Part shown: positions 42,165 through 51,940 of the stretch, piece by piece
Numbering within the stretch: the stretch's first letter is position 1
Layout: every line of letters begins with the position of its first letter
Position numbers and translations under genes: made by a program
DNA from: Caulobacter segnis
GTDB lineage: Bacteria > Pseudomonadota > Alphaproteobacteria > Caulobacterales > Caulobacteraceae
DNA: 64,000 nt
Assembly (NCBI RefSeq): GCF_019931575.1
Contig: NZ_CP082923.1
Span: 4,216,001 to 4,280,000 of the forward strand
Direction: 5' to 3'
Notes under the pieces: generated by a model
Told to the model about the DNA's origin: nothing
Database searches by the model: none
The model's input: only the letters and a program-made list of their open reading frames with translations

Positions 42165-44843
42165 ATGATAGTGAAATTGAAAACCTATGCTCTACTGAGC
42201 ACGGCCCTTTCAGGGCTTTTCCTGGCGACCGCCGCCGCGGCCCAGCAGGCCGCGCCGACGCCCAGCGACCAGGTCGACGCCGTCGTGGTCACCGGCTTCC
42301 GCAAGAGCCTGGCCACCGCGCTGCAGACCAAACGCAACGACATCCGCGTCTCTGACGGCATCTCGGCCGAGGACCTGGGCAAGTTTCCCAGCGACAACAT
42401 CGCCGAGGCCATCCAGCGCATTCCCGGCGTCCAGATCCAGAACGTCAACGGCCGCGGCGCCACCATCAGCATCCGCGGTCTTGGCCCGCAGTACGCCAAG
42501 GTGACCCTGAACGGTCAGGACTTCGCCAACCCCAACTTCATCGACGGCTTCCGCTTCGACATCATCCAGACCGAACTGGCCAGCGCGGTGCAGGTCTACA
42601 AGTCGCCGACCGCCGACATGGACATGGGCGGGTTGGCCGGCACCATCGACATCAGCACGGCCAAGCCGCTCGACATCAACGGCCAGAAGCTGATCCTGTC
42701 GGCCAAGGGCCAGAAGGCCAAGCTGGCGGCCGGCGGCGCCAATCCCGCCTTCGGCGTCGTCTACGCCAACCAGTATCTGGACGGCCGCCTGGGGATCTAC
42801 GCGGGCGCCAACTATCAGGAGCTGGACGACCGCGCCGACTACGCCTTCATGGACCGCTGGTACACCGCCTCGGGCGCGGCCGGCGAGTTTTCGGGCACGG
42901 TCGCGACGCCGGCGGGCACGCTGGTCCCGCGCCGCTTCCGCTATCGGCGCATCGATCGCACCTCGGACCGCACCCAGTTCAACGCCGGGGTGGAATACAA
43001 GGCGACCGACAATCTGAAGCTGGGCCTCACCGGCGTCTATTCGAAGGACGCCACCAAGTACAACGTCAACCAGATGGTGTTCGGCAACTTCGCCAAGTCG
43101 TCGGTCACGCCGGTGAAGGTGGTCAACGGCGCGGCCACGGTCGTCAATCTCGGCAACTTCACGTTCGACAACAACCGTCAGCTCGAAGTGCGCGACCTGT
43201 CGACCAAGGCCTATACCGGCTACGCGCGCTGGGACTTCGCCCCGAGCTGGCAGGCCAACTTCATCGCCCACTACACCAAGGGCGACGGCTACCTGACCGA
43301 GGAAGCCGCGATCATCGAGCCGAGGATCGCCTCGGGGGCGCTGGACTTCAGCAACCCCGACAACATCAAGTTTACGATGTCCAGCGCGGCGACGGATCCG
43401 AGCATCTACGCGACCTCGAACCTGGCCTGGTCGACCTATCCGAACGGCGCCCAGAACCATCAGGTCACCGACAGCAAGTCGGCCCAACTGGACGTGAAGT
43501 ACGACGCCGACTGGGGCATGCTGAGCGCCCTGCAGTTCGGCGGCAAGCTGAAGAAGGAAGGCTTCGACCGCACGGTCACCCGTCGCGACTTCTTCGACGA
43601 CAACTTCCAGTATGTTCCGATCTACTCGGCCAGCAACCCCAAGGTCACCAACTTCCTGGATGGCGCGATCTCCGGCGTGGACAGCTGGCTGACGCCCGAC
43701 ATCGAAGCCTATCGCAAGGCGCTGGCGGCCAAGGGCGTGACGGTGCCGGCCCTCTATAATCCGCAGGCGTCGTACGGCCTCTCGCGCGATATCGACTCGG
43801 TCTACGCGATGGCCAACCTGCGCGGCGACCTGGGGCCGGTTCCCTTCCGGGCCAATGTCGGCGCGCGCTACGAGTCGACCAAGCAGACGGTCAATTCGAA
43901 CCTGACCGACGGGTGCGATTGCGACATCCAGAACCTGCTGGGCAAGATCTCAACGACCACCAAGTATGATGACATCCTGCCGAGCGCCAACGTGGTGTTC
44001 GACCTGACCGACAGCCTGATCCTGCGCCTGGCGGCCGCCAAGACCCTGGTCCGGCCGATCCTCGACAGCAGTTCAAAGCTCAACACCACCCAGTACGAGG
44101 CCGCCGACAGCGCGGGCCAGACCACGGTGTTCGTCGACCAGGGCAGCCCGACCCTCAAGCCCCTGACCGCCAAGAACCTGGATGTCAGCCTGGAGTGGTA
44201 CTACGGCCAGGGCGCTGGCCTGAGCTTCGGCGCCTTCGCCAAGGACGTGAAGAACGGCACCTTCACCTCGATGATCTGCCCGACGTCGTGGAACAGCGTC
44301 AATCTGACGATGAACGCCTCGACCAACGACTGCGTGGGAACCAATGGCAAGGTCTACGAGATCACCGTCACCCAGAACGACCCATCGGTGATCAAGCTGC
44401 GCGGCTACGAGGTCAACTGGCAGCAGTCCCTGGACGCCTGGCTGCCGGTCGACGGCTTCGGGATCATCGCCAACTACACCTATGTCGACCCGAAATACTC
44501 CACCACGGGCTTCTCGCTGCGCAACCTCTCGCGCAAATCGGGCAACGTGACTGGCTATTGGGAGAACGACACGTTCAGCACCCGGGTGTCGGCGAACTAT
44601 CGCAGCGCCTACGAGCAGAACAGCGTCGACAGCTTCTTCGCGCGCGAGGGCCACACCATCAAGTCCGGCGTGCAGGTGGACTTCTCGGCCAGCTATCACC
44701 TGAACGACCACATGACGGTGACCGCGGCGGGGCAGAACATCTTCAACAAGAAGGAAGAGGCCTACAAGAACACCCCCAGCATCTGGCAGGAGACCGGCGT
44801 CTTTGGTCCCAGCTACCAGGTCAGCTTCATCTACAAGATGTAG
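42165..44843 (+). CDS. TonB-dependent receptor, TonB_Xanth_Caul subtype
   Basis: An 892-aa outer-membrane receptor. Signal peptide about 1-25 (ends AAAAQQ), TonB box VDAVVVTGFR, plug domain (FPSDNIAEAIQRIPGVQI, RGLGPQYAKVTLNGQ, QVYKSPTADMDMGGLAGTIDI) and a long barrel that ends in an aromatic residue region YQVSFIYKM. The plug motifs place it in the Xanthomonas-Caulobacter receptor subfamily tied to plant oligosaccharide import. ATG 42165 follows AGGGGG closely (GTG 42171 is an alternative). It is followed by a terminator and then the GH2 gene, so it probably brings the GH2 substrate, a beta-galactoside or similar oligosaccharide, into the periplasm. Confidence 0.92.
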   Translation: MIVKLKTYALLSTALSGLFLATAAAAQQAAPTPSDQVDAVVVTGFRKSLATALQTKRNDIRVSDGISAEDLGKFPSDNIAEAIQRIPGVQIQNVNGRGATISIRGLGPQYAKVTLNGQDFANPNFIDGFRFDIIQTELASAVQVYKSPTADMDMGGLAGTIDISTAKPLDINGQKLILSAKGQKAKLAAGGANPAFGVVYANQYLDGRLGIYAGANYQELDDRADYAFMDRWYTASGAAGEFSGTVATPAGTLVPRRFRYRRIDRTSDRTQFNAGVEYKATDNLKLGLTGVYSKDATKYNVNQMVFGNFAKSSVTPVKVVNGAATVVNLGNFTFDNNRQLEVRDLSTKAYTGYARWDFAPSWQANFIAHYTKGDGYLTEEAAIIEPRIASGALDFSNPDNIKFTMSSAATDPSIYATSNLAWSTYPNGAQNHQVTDSKSAQLDVKYDADWGMLSALQFGGKLKKEGFDRTVTRRDFFDDNFQYVPIYSASNPKVTNFLDGAISGVDSWLTPDIEAYRKALAAKGVTVPALYNPQASYGLSRDIDSVYAMANLRGDLGPVPFRANVGARYESTKQTVNSNLTDGCDCDIQNLLGKISTTTKYDDILPSANVVFDLTDSLILRLAAAKTLVRPILDSSSKLNTTQYEAADSAGQTTVFVDQGSPTLKPLTAKNLDVSLEWYYGQGAGLSFGAFAKDVKNGTFTSMICPTSWNSVNLTMNASTNDCVGTNGKVYEITVTQNDPSVIKLRGYEVNWQQSLDAWLPVDGFGIIANYTYVDPKYSTTGFSLRNLSRKSGNVTGYWENDTFSTRVSANYRSAYEQNSVDSFFAREGHTIKSGVQVDFSASYHLNDHMTVTAAGQNIFNKKEEAYKNTPSIWQETGVFGPSYQVSFIYKM

Positions 44844-44854
44844 CTGAAAACGGC

Positions 44855-44942
44855 GCGTCGCGGCTGCAACCGCGACGCCATCCCCCTCCTCCTTGCCCGC
44901 CGCGCCGTGGCCTGACATCCACGCGGCGGGCGTTCTTTTGTC
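44855..44942 (+). terminator. Hairpins ending the TBDR transcript
   Basis: First hairpin GCGTCGCGG..CCGCGACGC (44857-44879) has no T run. The second, GCCCGCCGCG (about 44897-44906) with CGCGGCGGGC, is followed by GTTCTTTTG (to 44942) and is a good intrinsic terminator. It lies directly before the TTG start of GH2, so GH2 probably has its own promoter or depends on read-through. Confidence 0.7.
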
Positions 44943-44961
44943 GCCATTGGGAGTCGCCGCC

Positions 44962-47439
44962 TTGTCGATCGATCGACGCACCCTGATCAGCGTCCTGCCC
45001 GCCGTCGGCGCGGCGATCCCCCCGGCGCTCGCGACGGCGTCCGGATCGGCGAGCCCGTCCCCGTCCTCGCCGCGCCAGCGGATCCGCCTGGACGACGGCT
45101 GGCGCTTCGCCCTGGGCCATGCCGCCGATCCCGATCGTGATTTCGGCTTTGGCGACTTCCAGCGCACCTTCGCCAAACAGGGGCGAGGTGTTGGCCGCAT
45201 CGGCGAGGCCGACTACGACGCCAGCGGTTGGCGCGAGGTGACCCTGCCGCACGACTGGGCGGTGGAATTGCCGTTCGTCGACAACGCCCGCTTCACCCGC
45301 AATCCCGCCGACAAGGACGATGAGGATCTGGCGGCCGCCCATGGCTACAAGCCTCTGGGGCGCGGCTTTCCCGAGACTTCGGTCGGCTGGTACCGCACGA
45401 TCCTGCCGATCTCTCCCACCGACGCCGAAGGCCGCGTGGCCCTGGAGTTCGACGGCGCGTTTCGCGACGCCACCGTTATCCTCAACGGCTACATCGTCGC
45501 CCAACACCACAGCGGCTACGCCTCGTTCGGCGTCGACATCAGCGAATTCCTCAACACCGACGACCAGCCCAACGTGCTGCTCGTGCGGATCGACGCCAGC
45601 CTGGGCGAAGGCTGGTTCTACGAGGGGGCGGGTCTATATCGCCATGTCTGGCTGGTGAAGACCTCGCCCCTCTTCGTGCCGCAGTGGGGCGTCTTCGTCC
45701 GCGCCGACCGCGACGGCCGCGTCGAAGTCGATGTCGAGCTGGCCAACCGGCGCGACGCGGCCGCGGCGCTCACGATCGAGGCCGCGGCGCTGGACGCGAC
45801 CGGCGCCCTCGCCGCCTCGGCGAAGACCGCCCTGTCGGTGACCGGCTGGCGAACGGAAACCGCCAGCCTCGCCTGCGCGGTCGCCGCGCCGAGACTGTGG
45901 TCGACGGACACGCCCAACCTCTACGTCCTGCGCGTGACGGTGCGCGAGGGCGAGGCGATCCGGGACGTCTATGACGTGCGCTTCGGCTTCCGCGAGGTCC
46001 GCTTCGACGCCCACGAGGGCTTCTTCCTCAACGGCCAGCCCTTAAAGCTGAAGGGCGTCAACAACCACCAGGACCACGCGGGCGTGGGCGCGGCGATCCC
46101 CGACGCCCTGCAGGTGTGGCGGCTAAAGCAACTGAAGGCCCTGGGCGCCAACGCCTATCGCGCCGCCCACAATCCGCCGACGCCCGAACTGCTCGACGCC
46201 TGTGACGCCCTGGGTCTTCTGGTGATCGACGAGACCCGTCAGATGAGCGCCGCGCCCGAGTCGATCGACGAACTGCGCGCCCTGGTCCGCCGCGACCGCA
46301 ATCACCCCTGCGTCATGCTGTGGTCGATCGGCAACGAGGAACCCCAGCAAGGCGCCCCGCGCGGCGCCAAGATCGCAAAGGCCATGGCCCGCGAGGTTCG
46401 CGCGCTCGACCCGACCCGCAAGATCACCGCCGCCATGAACCGCGGCCAGGGCGAAGGGATCACCGAAGCCCTCGACGTGATGGGCTTCAACTACCACGAA
46501 GATCGGATCGAGCCGTTCCGATTGAAGTATCCGGACATGCCGATCATCGGCACCGAGACCGCCAGCGCCGTCTCCACGCGCGGCGAATACGCGCGCGACG
46601 ACAAGCGCGCCGTCGTCTCGTCCTACGACGTCGATGCGCCCTACTGGGGCAAGACCGCCCACGCCTGGTGGAGCCTCTACAACGCCAAGCCCTATCTGCT
46701 GGGCGGCTTCGTGTGGACGGGCTTCGACTACCGGGGCGAGCCGACGCCGTTCAACTGGTGGCCTTCGGTGTCGTCCAACTTCGGGATCATGGATCTCTGC
46801 GGCCTGCCCAAGGACATCTTCTACTACTATCAGGCCTGGTGGCGGGACGACCTGCCCGTGCTGCATCTGCTGCCCCACTGGAACTGGGAAGGACGCGAGG
46901 GCCAGCCGATCGAGGTCTGGGCCTATTCCAACCTCGACGCCGTGGAGCTGTTCCTCAACGGTCGCTCGCTGGGCCGACAGGCGCCGCCCAAGGATGGCCA
47001 TGCGCAATGGACCGTTCCCTACGCGCCCGGCCGGCTGGTCGCCTACGGCTTCAAGAATGATCGAGTGGTCCTCAAGGCCGAGCGGCGCACGGCCGGCGCG
47101 CCCGCGCGCGTGATCCTCACACCCGATCGCACGCAGCTGGTCGCCGACGGCCAGGACCTGGCCGTGGTCAATGTCCGCGTCGTCGACAAGGCCGGCGTGG
47201 TCACGCCCAAGGCCGCGGTCAGGATCGATTTTGACCTTGCCGGCCCGGGAAGACTGATCGGCGTCGGCAATGGCGACCCCAATAGTCACGAGCCCGACAA
47301 GGCGACCTTCCGCACCACCTACAACGGGTGGGCCCAGGCGCTGGTCCAGACCCGAAAGTCGTCAGGGCCCATTCGCCTGGCGGCGCGCGCGGAGGGCCTG
47401 GCGGGCGACGCCATCACCCTCTCGAGCACACCTGGATAG
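44962..47439 (+). CDS. GH2-family beta-galactosidase-type glycosidase, exported
   Basis: An 825-aa enzyme. The N-terminus SIDRRTLISVLPAVGAA looks like a Tat/Sec signal. GH2 domains follow in order: sugar-binding (about 35-210; RIRLDDGWRFALG, LPHDWAVELPF), Ig-like, and the TIM barrel (from FFLNGQPLKLKGVNNHQDH). The acid/base Glu is in MLWSIGNEEP and the nucleophile Glu in IIGTETAS. A C-terminal Ig-like DUF4982 and a Big-type domain end it. This family acts on beta-galactosides and related beta-glycosides. TTG 44962 was chosen because GGGAG lies eight bases upstream and the frame ahead of it is inside the terminator. No alpha/beta subunit split. Confidence 0.88.
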   Translation: MSIDRRTLISVLPAVGAAIPPALATASGSASPSPSSPRQRIRLDDGWRFALGHAADPDRDFGFGDFQRTFAKQGRGVGRIGEADYDASGWREVTLPHDWAVELPFVDNARFTRNPADKDDEDLAAAHGYKPLGRGFPETSVGWYRTILPISPTDAEGRVALEFDGAFRDATVILNGYIVAQHHSGYASFGVDISEFLNTDDQPNVLLVRIDASLGEGWFYEGAGLYRHVWLVKTSPLFVPQWGVFVRADRDGRVEVDVELANRRDAAAALTIEAAALDATGALAASAKTALSVTGWRTETASLACAVAAPRLWSTDTPNLYVLRVTVREGEAIRDVYDVRFGFREVRFDAHEGFFLNGQPLKLKGVNNHQDHAGVGAAIPDALQVWRLKQLKALGANAYRAAHNPPTPELLDACDALGLLVIDETRQMSAAPESIDELRALVRRDRNHPCVMLWSIGNEEPQQGAPRGAKIAKAMAREVRALDPTRKITAAMNRGQGEGITEALDVMGFNYHEDRIEPFRLKYPDMPIIGTETASAVSTRGEYARDDKRAVVSSYDVDAPYWGKTAHAWWSLYNAKPYLLGGFVWTGFDYRGEPTPFNWWPSVSSNFGIMDLCGLPKDIFYYYQAWWRDDLPVLHLLPHWNWEGREGQPIEVWAYSNLDAVELFLNGRSLGRQAPPKDGHAQWTVPYAPGRLVAYGFKNDRVVLKAERRTAGAPARVILTPDRTQLVADGQDLAVVNVRVVDKAGVVTPKAAVRIDFDLAGPGRLIGVGNGDPNSHEPDKATFRTTYNGWAQALVQTRKSSGPIRLAARAEGLAGDAITLSSTPG

Positions 47440-47461
47440 CACCTTCGGCGCCGGGTCTCGT

Positions 47462-49432
47462 TCAGTAGGCGAGGCCGAAATGGATCGGATAGACGGGATC
47501 CTTGCTGTCGTGCGGCGCGTCCTCGGCCTGGGCCTCGACGGCGGCCATGGACGAGGGCAGCTCGAACGGCAGCTTGCCGCGCGGCGGCGCGACGCCGGTC
47601 AGGGCGTCGAGGAAGGCGTCGTCGCCAGCCCCGAAATCGCCGATCAGGGCCGCCGCCTTGTCGCGTACGTTGGTCAAGATCGCGGGGCGGTCGAGATAGA
47701 CCGCGACGATGGTCGGGACCTTGGCCGAGGCGGCCTTGATCGCCTCGTAGTCGGGCGCGCCGTCCTTGAACGACAGGTCGCCCTCGTGCTGGAAGCTGCC
47801 GAAGACGTAGTTCGGGTGCAGGGTCTGGAACGGCGTGGCGACGCGGATGATCGCCAGGTCCGCCTGGGCCAGGTCCTGGACCGGGACCAGTCCGTGGGCC
47901 CGGGCGACCTCGGGCGAGACGCCCTTCAGCCACACCTTGCGGCCCGCGCCCTTCAGCGGCAGCAGGCCGTTCTTGTTCTCCAACAGGGTCAGGGCCGCGC
48001 TCTGGGCCGCCCGGCCTTCGGCCACGAAGGCCTTGGCGCCCACCACCGTCGCGGCGGCCTTGGAGTCGACATAGGGATTTTCGAACAGGCCCTGCTCGAA
48101 CTTGATCGCCAGGATGCGGCGCGCGGCGTCGTCGATCCGGGCCGGCGCGATCTTGCCCGCCTTTACCGCGGCCACCAGTTCGGCCGTGTCCTCGACGCCG
48201 CCGAACTGGTCCAGGCCCGCGTTGACGCCCTTGGCGTAGCGATCGACCTTGGCCAGATCCTCGACGCCCCAGGCGGTGGAGAACCCGGCGAAGCTGGGCT
48301 TCTCGCCGGCCGGGAAGCCGTCGCGGCAGGTCTCGGGACAGTCGTTGGTGATCGCCCAGTCCGAGACGACGATCCCCTTGAAGCCATGCTTGACCCGCAA
48401 CTGGTCGGTCAGCAACCGCCGGGAGAAGCCGGCCCCGACCTGTTCGGCCGGCTGGCCGTCCAGCGTCAGGTCCTTGAGGATGGCGTAGGTCGGCATGACG
48501 CCCACGACCCCGGCCGCGAAGGCCTGGTCGAAAGGCTTGACGTGCAGGTCGAACTGGCCGGCGGGGAAGACGGCGTAGCGGCCGTAGCTGTTGTGGCCGT
48601 CGAACCCCTTGGCCGAGGCGCCATAGCCCACCCAGTGCTTGACCACCGCCGAGACGCCGTTCGACGCCAGGTTGGCGTCCCCGCCCTGGAAACCCTGGAC
48701 ATAGGCCTTGACCATCTGGCCGACCAGCTCGGGATCCTCGCCGAAGGTGCCGTTGATCCGCGACCAGCGCGGCTCGGTGGCCAGGTCGGCCATGGGCGAC
48801 AGGGCCTGGTGAATGCCGACGGCGCGGTATTCCTGGCGGGCGATGTCGCCGAAGCGCTTCACCAGGATCGGATCGCCGATCGCCGCCAGGCCGGTGGCCT
48901 CGGGCCACTGCGAGAAGCCGCCCGCCGCGACGCTGGCGCCGGCCACGAACTGGAAATGGTGACGCGGGTCGGTGCTGATGGTGACCGGCACGCCGAGGCG
49001 CCCCTGCTCGGCCAGCGCCTGCACGGCGTTGTTCTGTTCGGCCAGCCAGGCCGGATCGCCCGCCAACCGGGTGATGAAGGTGGTGACGCGCCGCTCCAGG
49101 ATCAGCGGCTTCAGCTTGGCAAGATCGTAGCCCTGGCCGCGGCCAGGGGTCATGCCGCCGACGGCCGGCAGGGTGCCATGCATCATCTCGCCGGCCTTCT
49201 CCTCCAGGGTCATGCGCGCGACGAGGTCGGCGGCCCGCGCGTCGGGCGACAACCGCCAGTCCTCGAAAGGCGACAGCTTGCCGTCGCGATCCAGGTCGCG
49301 GAACCGCAGGCCGTCGACTGTGACGACCTTGCCATCGCGCGTCCCCAGCACGGGCTGCTCGGCGGCCAGGGTCGCGGATCCAGCCACGGCCGCCAGGGCC
49401 GTCGAGATCAGGAGACGTTGAAGGATGCGCAC
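47462..49432 (-). CDS. GH3-family beta-glucosidase, exported
   Basis: A 656-aa secreted glycosidase with a Sec signal peptide (about 1-23, ends GSATLAA). It carries an EF-hand-like calcium loop (RDLDRDGKLSPFEDW) just after the start, then the GH3 barrel (MTLEEKAGEMMHG) with nucleophile Asp in IVVSDWAITND and a second alpha/beta sandwich domain. It lacks the C-terminal fibronectin type III domain of many GH3 enzymes and ends FGLAY. GH3 members remove terminal beta-glucose, xylose or arabinose. It follows the TBDR gene by 74 bases, with a terminator hairpin between, so its expression may depend on partial read-through. Converges on the GH2 gene. Confidence 0.9.
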   Translation of the reverse strand: MRILQRLLISTALAAVAGSATLAAEQPVLGTRDGKVVTVDGLRFRDLDRDGKLSPFEDWRLSPDARAADLVARMTLEEKAGEMMHGTLPAVGGMTPGRGQGYDLAKLKPLILERRVTTFITRLAGDPAWLAEQNNAVQALAEQGRLGVPVTISTDPRHHFQFVAGASVAAGGFSQWPEATGLAAIGDPILVKRFGDIARQEYRAVGIHQALSPMADLATEPRWSRINGTFGEDPELVGQMVKAYVQGFQGGDANLASNGVSAVVKHWVGYGASAKGFDGHNSYGRYAVFPAGQFDLHVKPFDQAFAAGVVGVMPTYAILKDLTLDGQPAEQVGAGFSRRLLTDQLRVKHGFKGIVVSDWAITNDCPETCRDGFPAGEKPSFAGFSTAWGVEDLAKVDRYAKGVNAGLDQFGGVEDTAELVAAVKAGKIAPARIDDAARRILAIKFEQGLFENPYVDSKAAATVVGAKAFVAEGRAAQSAALTLLENKNGLLPLKGAGRKVWLKGVSPEVARAHGLVPVQDLAQADLAIIRVATPFQTLHPNYVFGSFQHEGDLSFKDGAPDYEAIKAASAKVPTIVAVYLDRPAILTNVRDKAAALIGDFGAGDDAFLDALTGVAPPRGKLPFELPSSMAAVEAQAEDAPHDSKDPVYPIHFGLAY

Positions 49433-49450
49433 GTCGAACTCCGAAGCTGA

Positions 49451-49490
49451 ACAAGAAAGGCGCCCTCGGCGGGCAGGAGCGCCGAGGGCG
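49451..49490 (-). terminator. Terminator or attenuating hairpin between TBDR and GH3 genes
   Basis: Perfect 11-bp stem CGCCCTCGGCG (49461-49471) with CGCCGAGGGCG (49480-49490); on the minus strand it is followed by CCTTTCTTGTTC. It lies 3' of the TBDR and 5' of GH3, where partial termination would give more receptor than enzyme. Confidence 0.75.
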
Positions 49491-49506
49491 GAGAGTCATC
49501 GGGGAG

Positions 49507-51696
49507 CTAGAAATTGACCCCCAGTCGCAGGCCGTACGTACGCGGCGGCGCGTAGAACTCACCGTTGCCATTGGTGGCCAGGCCCGTCGTCGAGTTCGGC
49601 GACGAAGCGGTGCGCACGTCGTCGTTCTCGAGGTTTCGGACGTAGCCCTGCAGGTTCCAGCGATCGTCGGGGCTGGTGTAGGTCAGGCTGACGTCGGTCT
49701 TGGTGAAGCTGTCCTGCTTGTTCTGGGCGAAGCCGTGGTACTCGAGGTTCTTGGCGCTTTCGTAGTGCGACTGCACACGTCCCACGACCTTGGCGCCCGA
49801 GGCGATCTCCCAGGTGTGCTGGTAGCCCACATTGACGCTCCAGGTCGGCGTGCGCGCCATGCGGCACCCCGAGAAGTCGGTCGAACGCGGCGCGGCGGCG
49901 CTGAAGTTGGTCTTGAAGCAGGCCGCGACACCGGCGTTGGCGCCGTTGTTGGCGAAGGCGTCGCCCAGCGGCAGCACGAAGTCGGTATATCGCGCGTGCA
50001 GCCAGCCCAGGGTGGCGTCGATGCGGTCGTGCTCGGTGACGACGAGATTGCTCTCGAACTCGACACCGTAGACGCGGGCCTTGTCGGCGTTCAGCGTCAC
50101 CGCCGCCTGCTGGCCGGCGATCACGCCGACGGCCGTCACCTGGAAGTCGCGGTAGTCGTAGAGGAAGCCGGTGGCGTTGAACTGCAGGCGGTTGTCGAAG
50201 AAGCGGTTCTTCACGCCCGCCTCGTAAGAGGTGATCTTCTCGGGCGCGTAGACGTTGTTGGCGACGCCATCATAGTAGCCGCCGGCCTTATAGCCCGTGG
50301 CCACGTTGGCGTAGAGCATCGACGTGTCGGTCAGGTCGAAGTCGGCGCCCAGCTTCCAGTTGGTGGCGTCCCACTTGGCGTCGGCCAGGTTCTTGATCAC
50401 GGTCGAGGTGATCGCCCCCGCCGAATTGGTCAGGAAGGTGCCGCCGTCGCGCCCCTTGCGATCCTCGGTGTAGCGCAGGCCGCCGGTGACCCGGAACCGG
50501 TCGGTGACCTCATAGGTGCCCTGGCCGAAGACGGCCAGCGACTTGGCGGTCACCTCGGGCTGGATGAACGACAGATACGAATTGGTCGCCAGGAAGACCC
50601 GGAAGTCGACGTTGTTGTCTTCCGTGAAGCGGTAGAGGCCGACCACCCACTTCAGCTTGCCGGTGTCGCCGCCCAGGCGCAGTTCGTGCGACCAGGTGTA
50701 GTCCTTGCCCTTGAAGTAGTTCGGCGCGCCGGTGCTGGCGTTCTCGCCGTTACGGTCCAGGCGCGAGAAGTTGTAGCCGGTCAGATAGGTCAGGGTGGCG
50801 AAGCTCAGGTCCAGGTCGGCCTGGCCGTGGGCGCCGAAGAACTTGTTGTTGCGATAGAGGTTGGTGGCGCAGTTGCAGGTCCACGGATCGCTGGTGGCCA
50901 GGGTCGTGCCATAGGTCTTGTCGCCGCCGCCGGCCCCGCCCTGGTGCAGGTAGTCCGCGCCGACGCGCAGCGAGAACGTATCGCTGGGCTTCCAGAGCAG
51001 CTGGATGCGGGCCGACTTGTCATCCTGGTCGTAGCGGTCGTTGCCGCCGGTGCCCGGCCCCTTGTTCAGCGCCTTCACATAGCCGTCGTGGCGCGAGGTC
51101 TGGAAGGCCGCGCGGACGGCGATGGTGTCGCTGACCGGCAGGTTGACCATGCCGGAGGTGGTGATCGCGCCGTAGTTGCCGACGTCCACCGAGCCGGAGC
51201 CCTCGTAGTCGAACTTGGGCTGCTTGGTGATGACGTTGATCGCGCCGGCCGTGGCGTTGCGGCCGTACAGGGTGCCTTGCGGTCCTCGCAGCACCTCGAC
51301 CCGGTCGACGTCGTAGAACAGCGCGCCGACCGAGGTCGAACGGGCGATGTAGATGCCGTCCATGTGATAGGCCACCGCCGGATCACCGACCTCGGTGGTG
51401 TTGGTGCTGCCAATGCCACGCAGGAAGACCACCGCGGCGCCCGAGCCGCTGGAACTGATCTGCAGCGCCGGCACCTGGGCCGACAGGTCGACCACGGTCT
51501 TGATGCCCTGAGATTCCAGCTTGTCGCCGGTGACGGCCGAGACCGTCAGCGGGGTTTTCTGCAGGTTCTCGCTACGACGCTGAGCGGTGACGACGACTTC
51601 GTCCAGTTTCACGACGCCGGCCTCTTGGGCCATGACCATAGGCGCGTGGAAGCTCACGACCGCGAAGGCGGCCGACGCCAACAACAGACTGCGCAT
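49507..51696 (-). CDS. TonB-dependent receptor of the oligosaccharide locus
   Basis: A 729-aa outer-membrane receptor. Signal peptide about 1-23 (ends VMAQ), TonB box KLDEVVVTAQRR, plug (PLTVSAVTGDKLESQG, FLRGIGSTNTTEVGDPAV as motif GIGSTNTTEVG, VEVLRGPQGTLYGRNATAGAINV as motif LRGPQGTLYGRN) and barrel ending RLGVNF. Plug motifs (RGPQGTLYGRNATAG) are of the general TBDR subtype, different from the TonB_Xanth_Caul receptor at 42165. Two perfect LacI-type palindromes lie about 160-200 bases upstream, so the local LacI protein probably controls this gene and the GH3 gene behind it. Confidence 0.92.
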   Translation of the reverse strand: MRSLLLASAAFAVVSFHAPMVMAQEAGVVKLDEVVVTAQRRSENLQKTPLTVSAVTGDKLESQGIKTVVDLSAQVPALQISSSGSGAAVVFLRGIGSTNTTEVGDPAVAYHMDGIYIARSTSVGALFYDVDRVEVLRGPQGTLYGRNATAGAINVITKQPKFDYEGSGSVDVGNYGAITTSGMVNLPVSDTIAVRAAFQTSRHDGYVKALNKGPGTGGNDRYDQDDKSARIQLLWKPSDTFSLRVGADYLHQGGAGGGDKTYGTTLATSDPWTCNCATNLYRNNKFFGAHGQADLDLSFATLTYLTGYNFSRLDRNGENASTGAPNYFKGKDYTWSHELRLGGDTGKLKWVVGLYRFTEDNNVDFRVFLATNSYLSFIQPEVTAKSLAVFGQGTYEVTDRFRVTGGLRYTEDRKGRDGGTFLTNSAGAITSTVIKNLADAKWDATNWKLGADFDLTDTSMLYANVATGYKAGGYYDGVANNVYAPEKITSYEAGVKNRFFDNRLQFNATGFLYDYRDFQVTAVGVIAGQQAAVTLNADKARVYGVEFESNLVVTEHDRIDATLGWLHARYTDFVLPLGDAFANNGANAGVAACFKTNFSAAAPRSTDFSGCRMARTPTWSVNVGYQHTWEIASGAKVVGRVQSHYESAKNLEYHGFAQNKQDSFTKTDVSLTYTSPDDRWNLQGYVRNLENDDVRTASSPNSTTGLATNGNGEFYAPPRTYGLRLGVNF

Positions 51697-51851
51697 CTCT
51701 TTCCCTTTGTCCTGCTTGGACGATCAAGACGCGTCGGCGAGCCGCCAAGGCGTCACGATGTCCGGCGCCATCGGCGCCTGATTGCGGTTCCTCCAGCCCC
51801 TTGTTCCGAGGCTTTCCCGACGCGATCGCCCCCCTCATTTCAGAGGATTAA

Positions 51852-51863
51852 GACAACGTTGTC
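51852..51863. promoter_or_regulatory. LacI-type operator, copy 1
   Basis: Perfect 12-base palindrome GACAACGTTGTC with central CG, the signature of LacI/GalR-family operators. An identical copy lies 32 bases away (three helical turns), a spacing that suits cooperative binding. Confidence 0.75.
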
Positions 51864-51883
51864 GTAACCAGACATCACGATGA

Positions 51884-51895
51884 GACAACGTTGTC
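51884..51895. promoter_or_regulatory. LacI-type operator, copy 2
   Basis: Second perfect GACAACGTTGTC. Same face of the helix as copy 1. Both lie upstream of the TBDR and downstream of the lacI gene on the same strand. Confidence 0.75.
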
Positions 51896-51926
51896 TATGT
51901 CGATTTTTCTGACACCGCTGTCCAAA

Positions 51927-51940
51927 TGAAATCGATTACA
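51927..51940. promoter_or_regulatory. Second class of LacI-like site
   Basis: TGAAATCGATTACA fits the general LacI-family pattern TGnnAnCGnTnnCA but differs from the GACAACGTTGTC palindromes, so another LacI-family protein may bind here. Confidence 0.35.
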
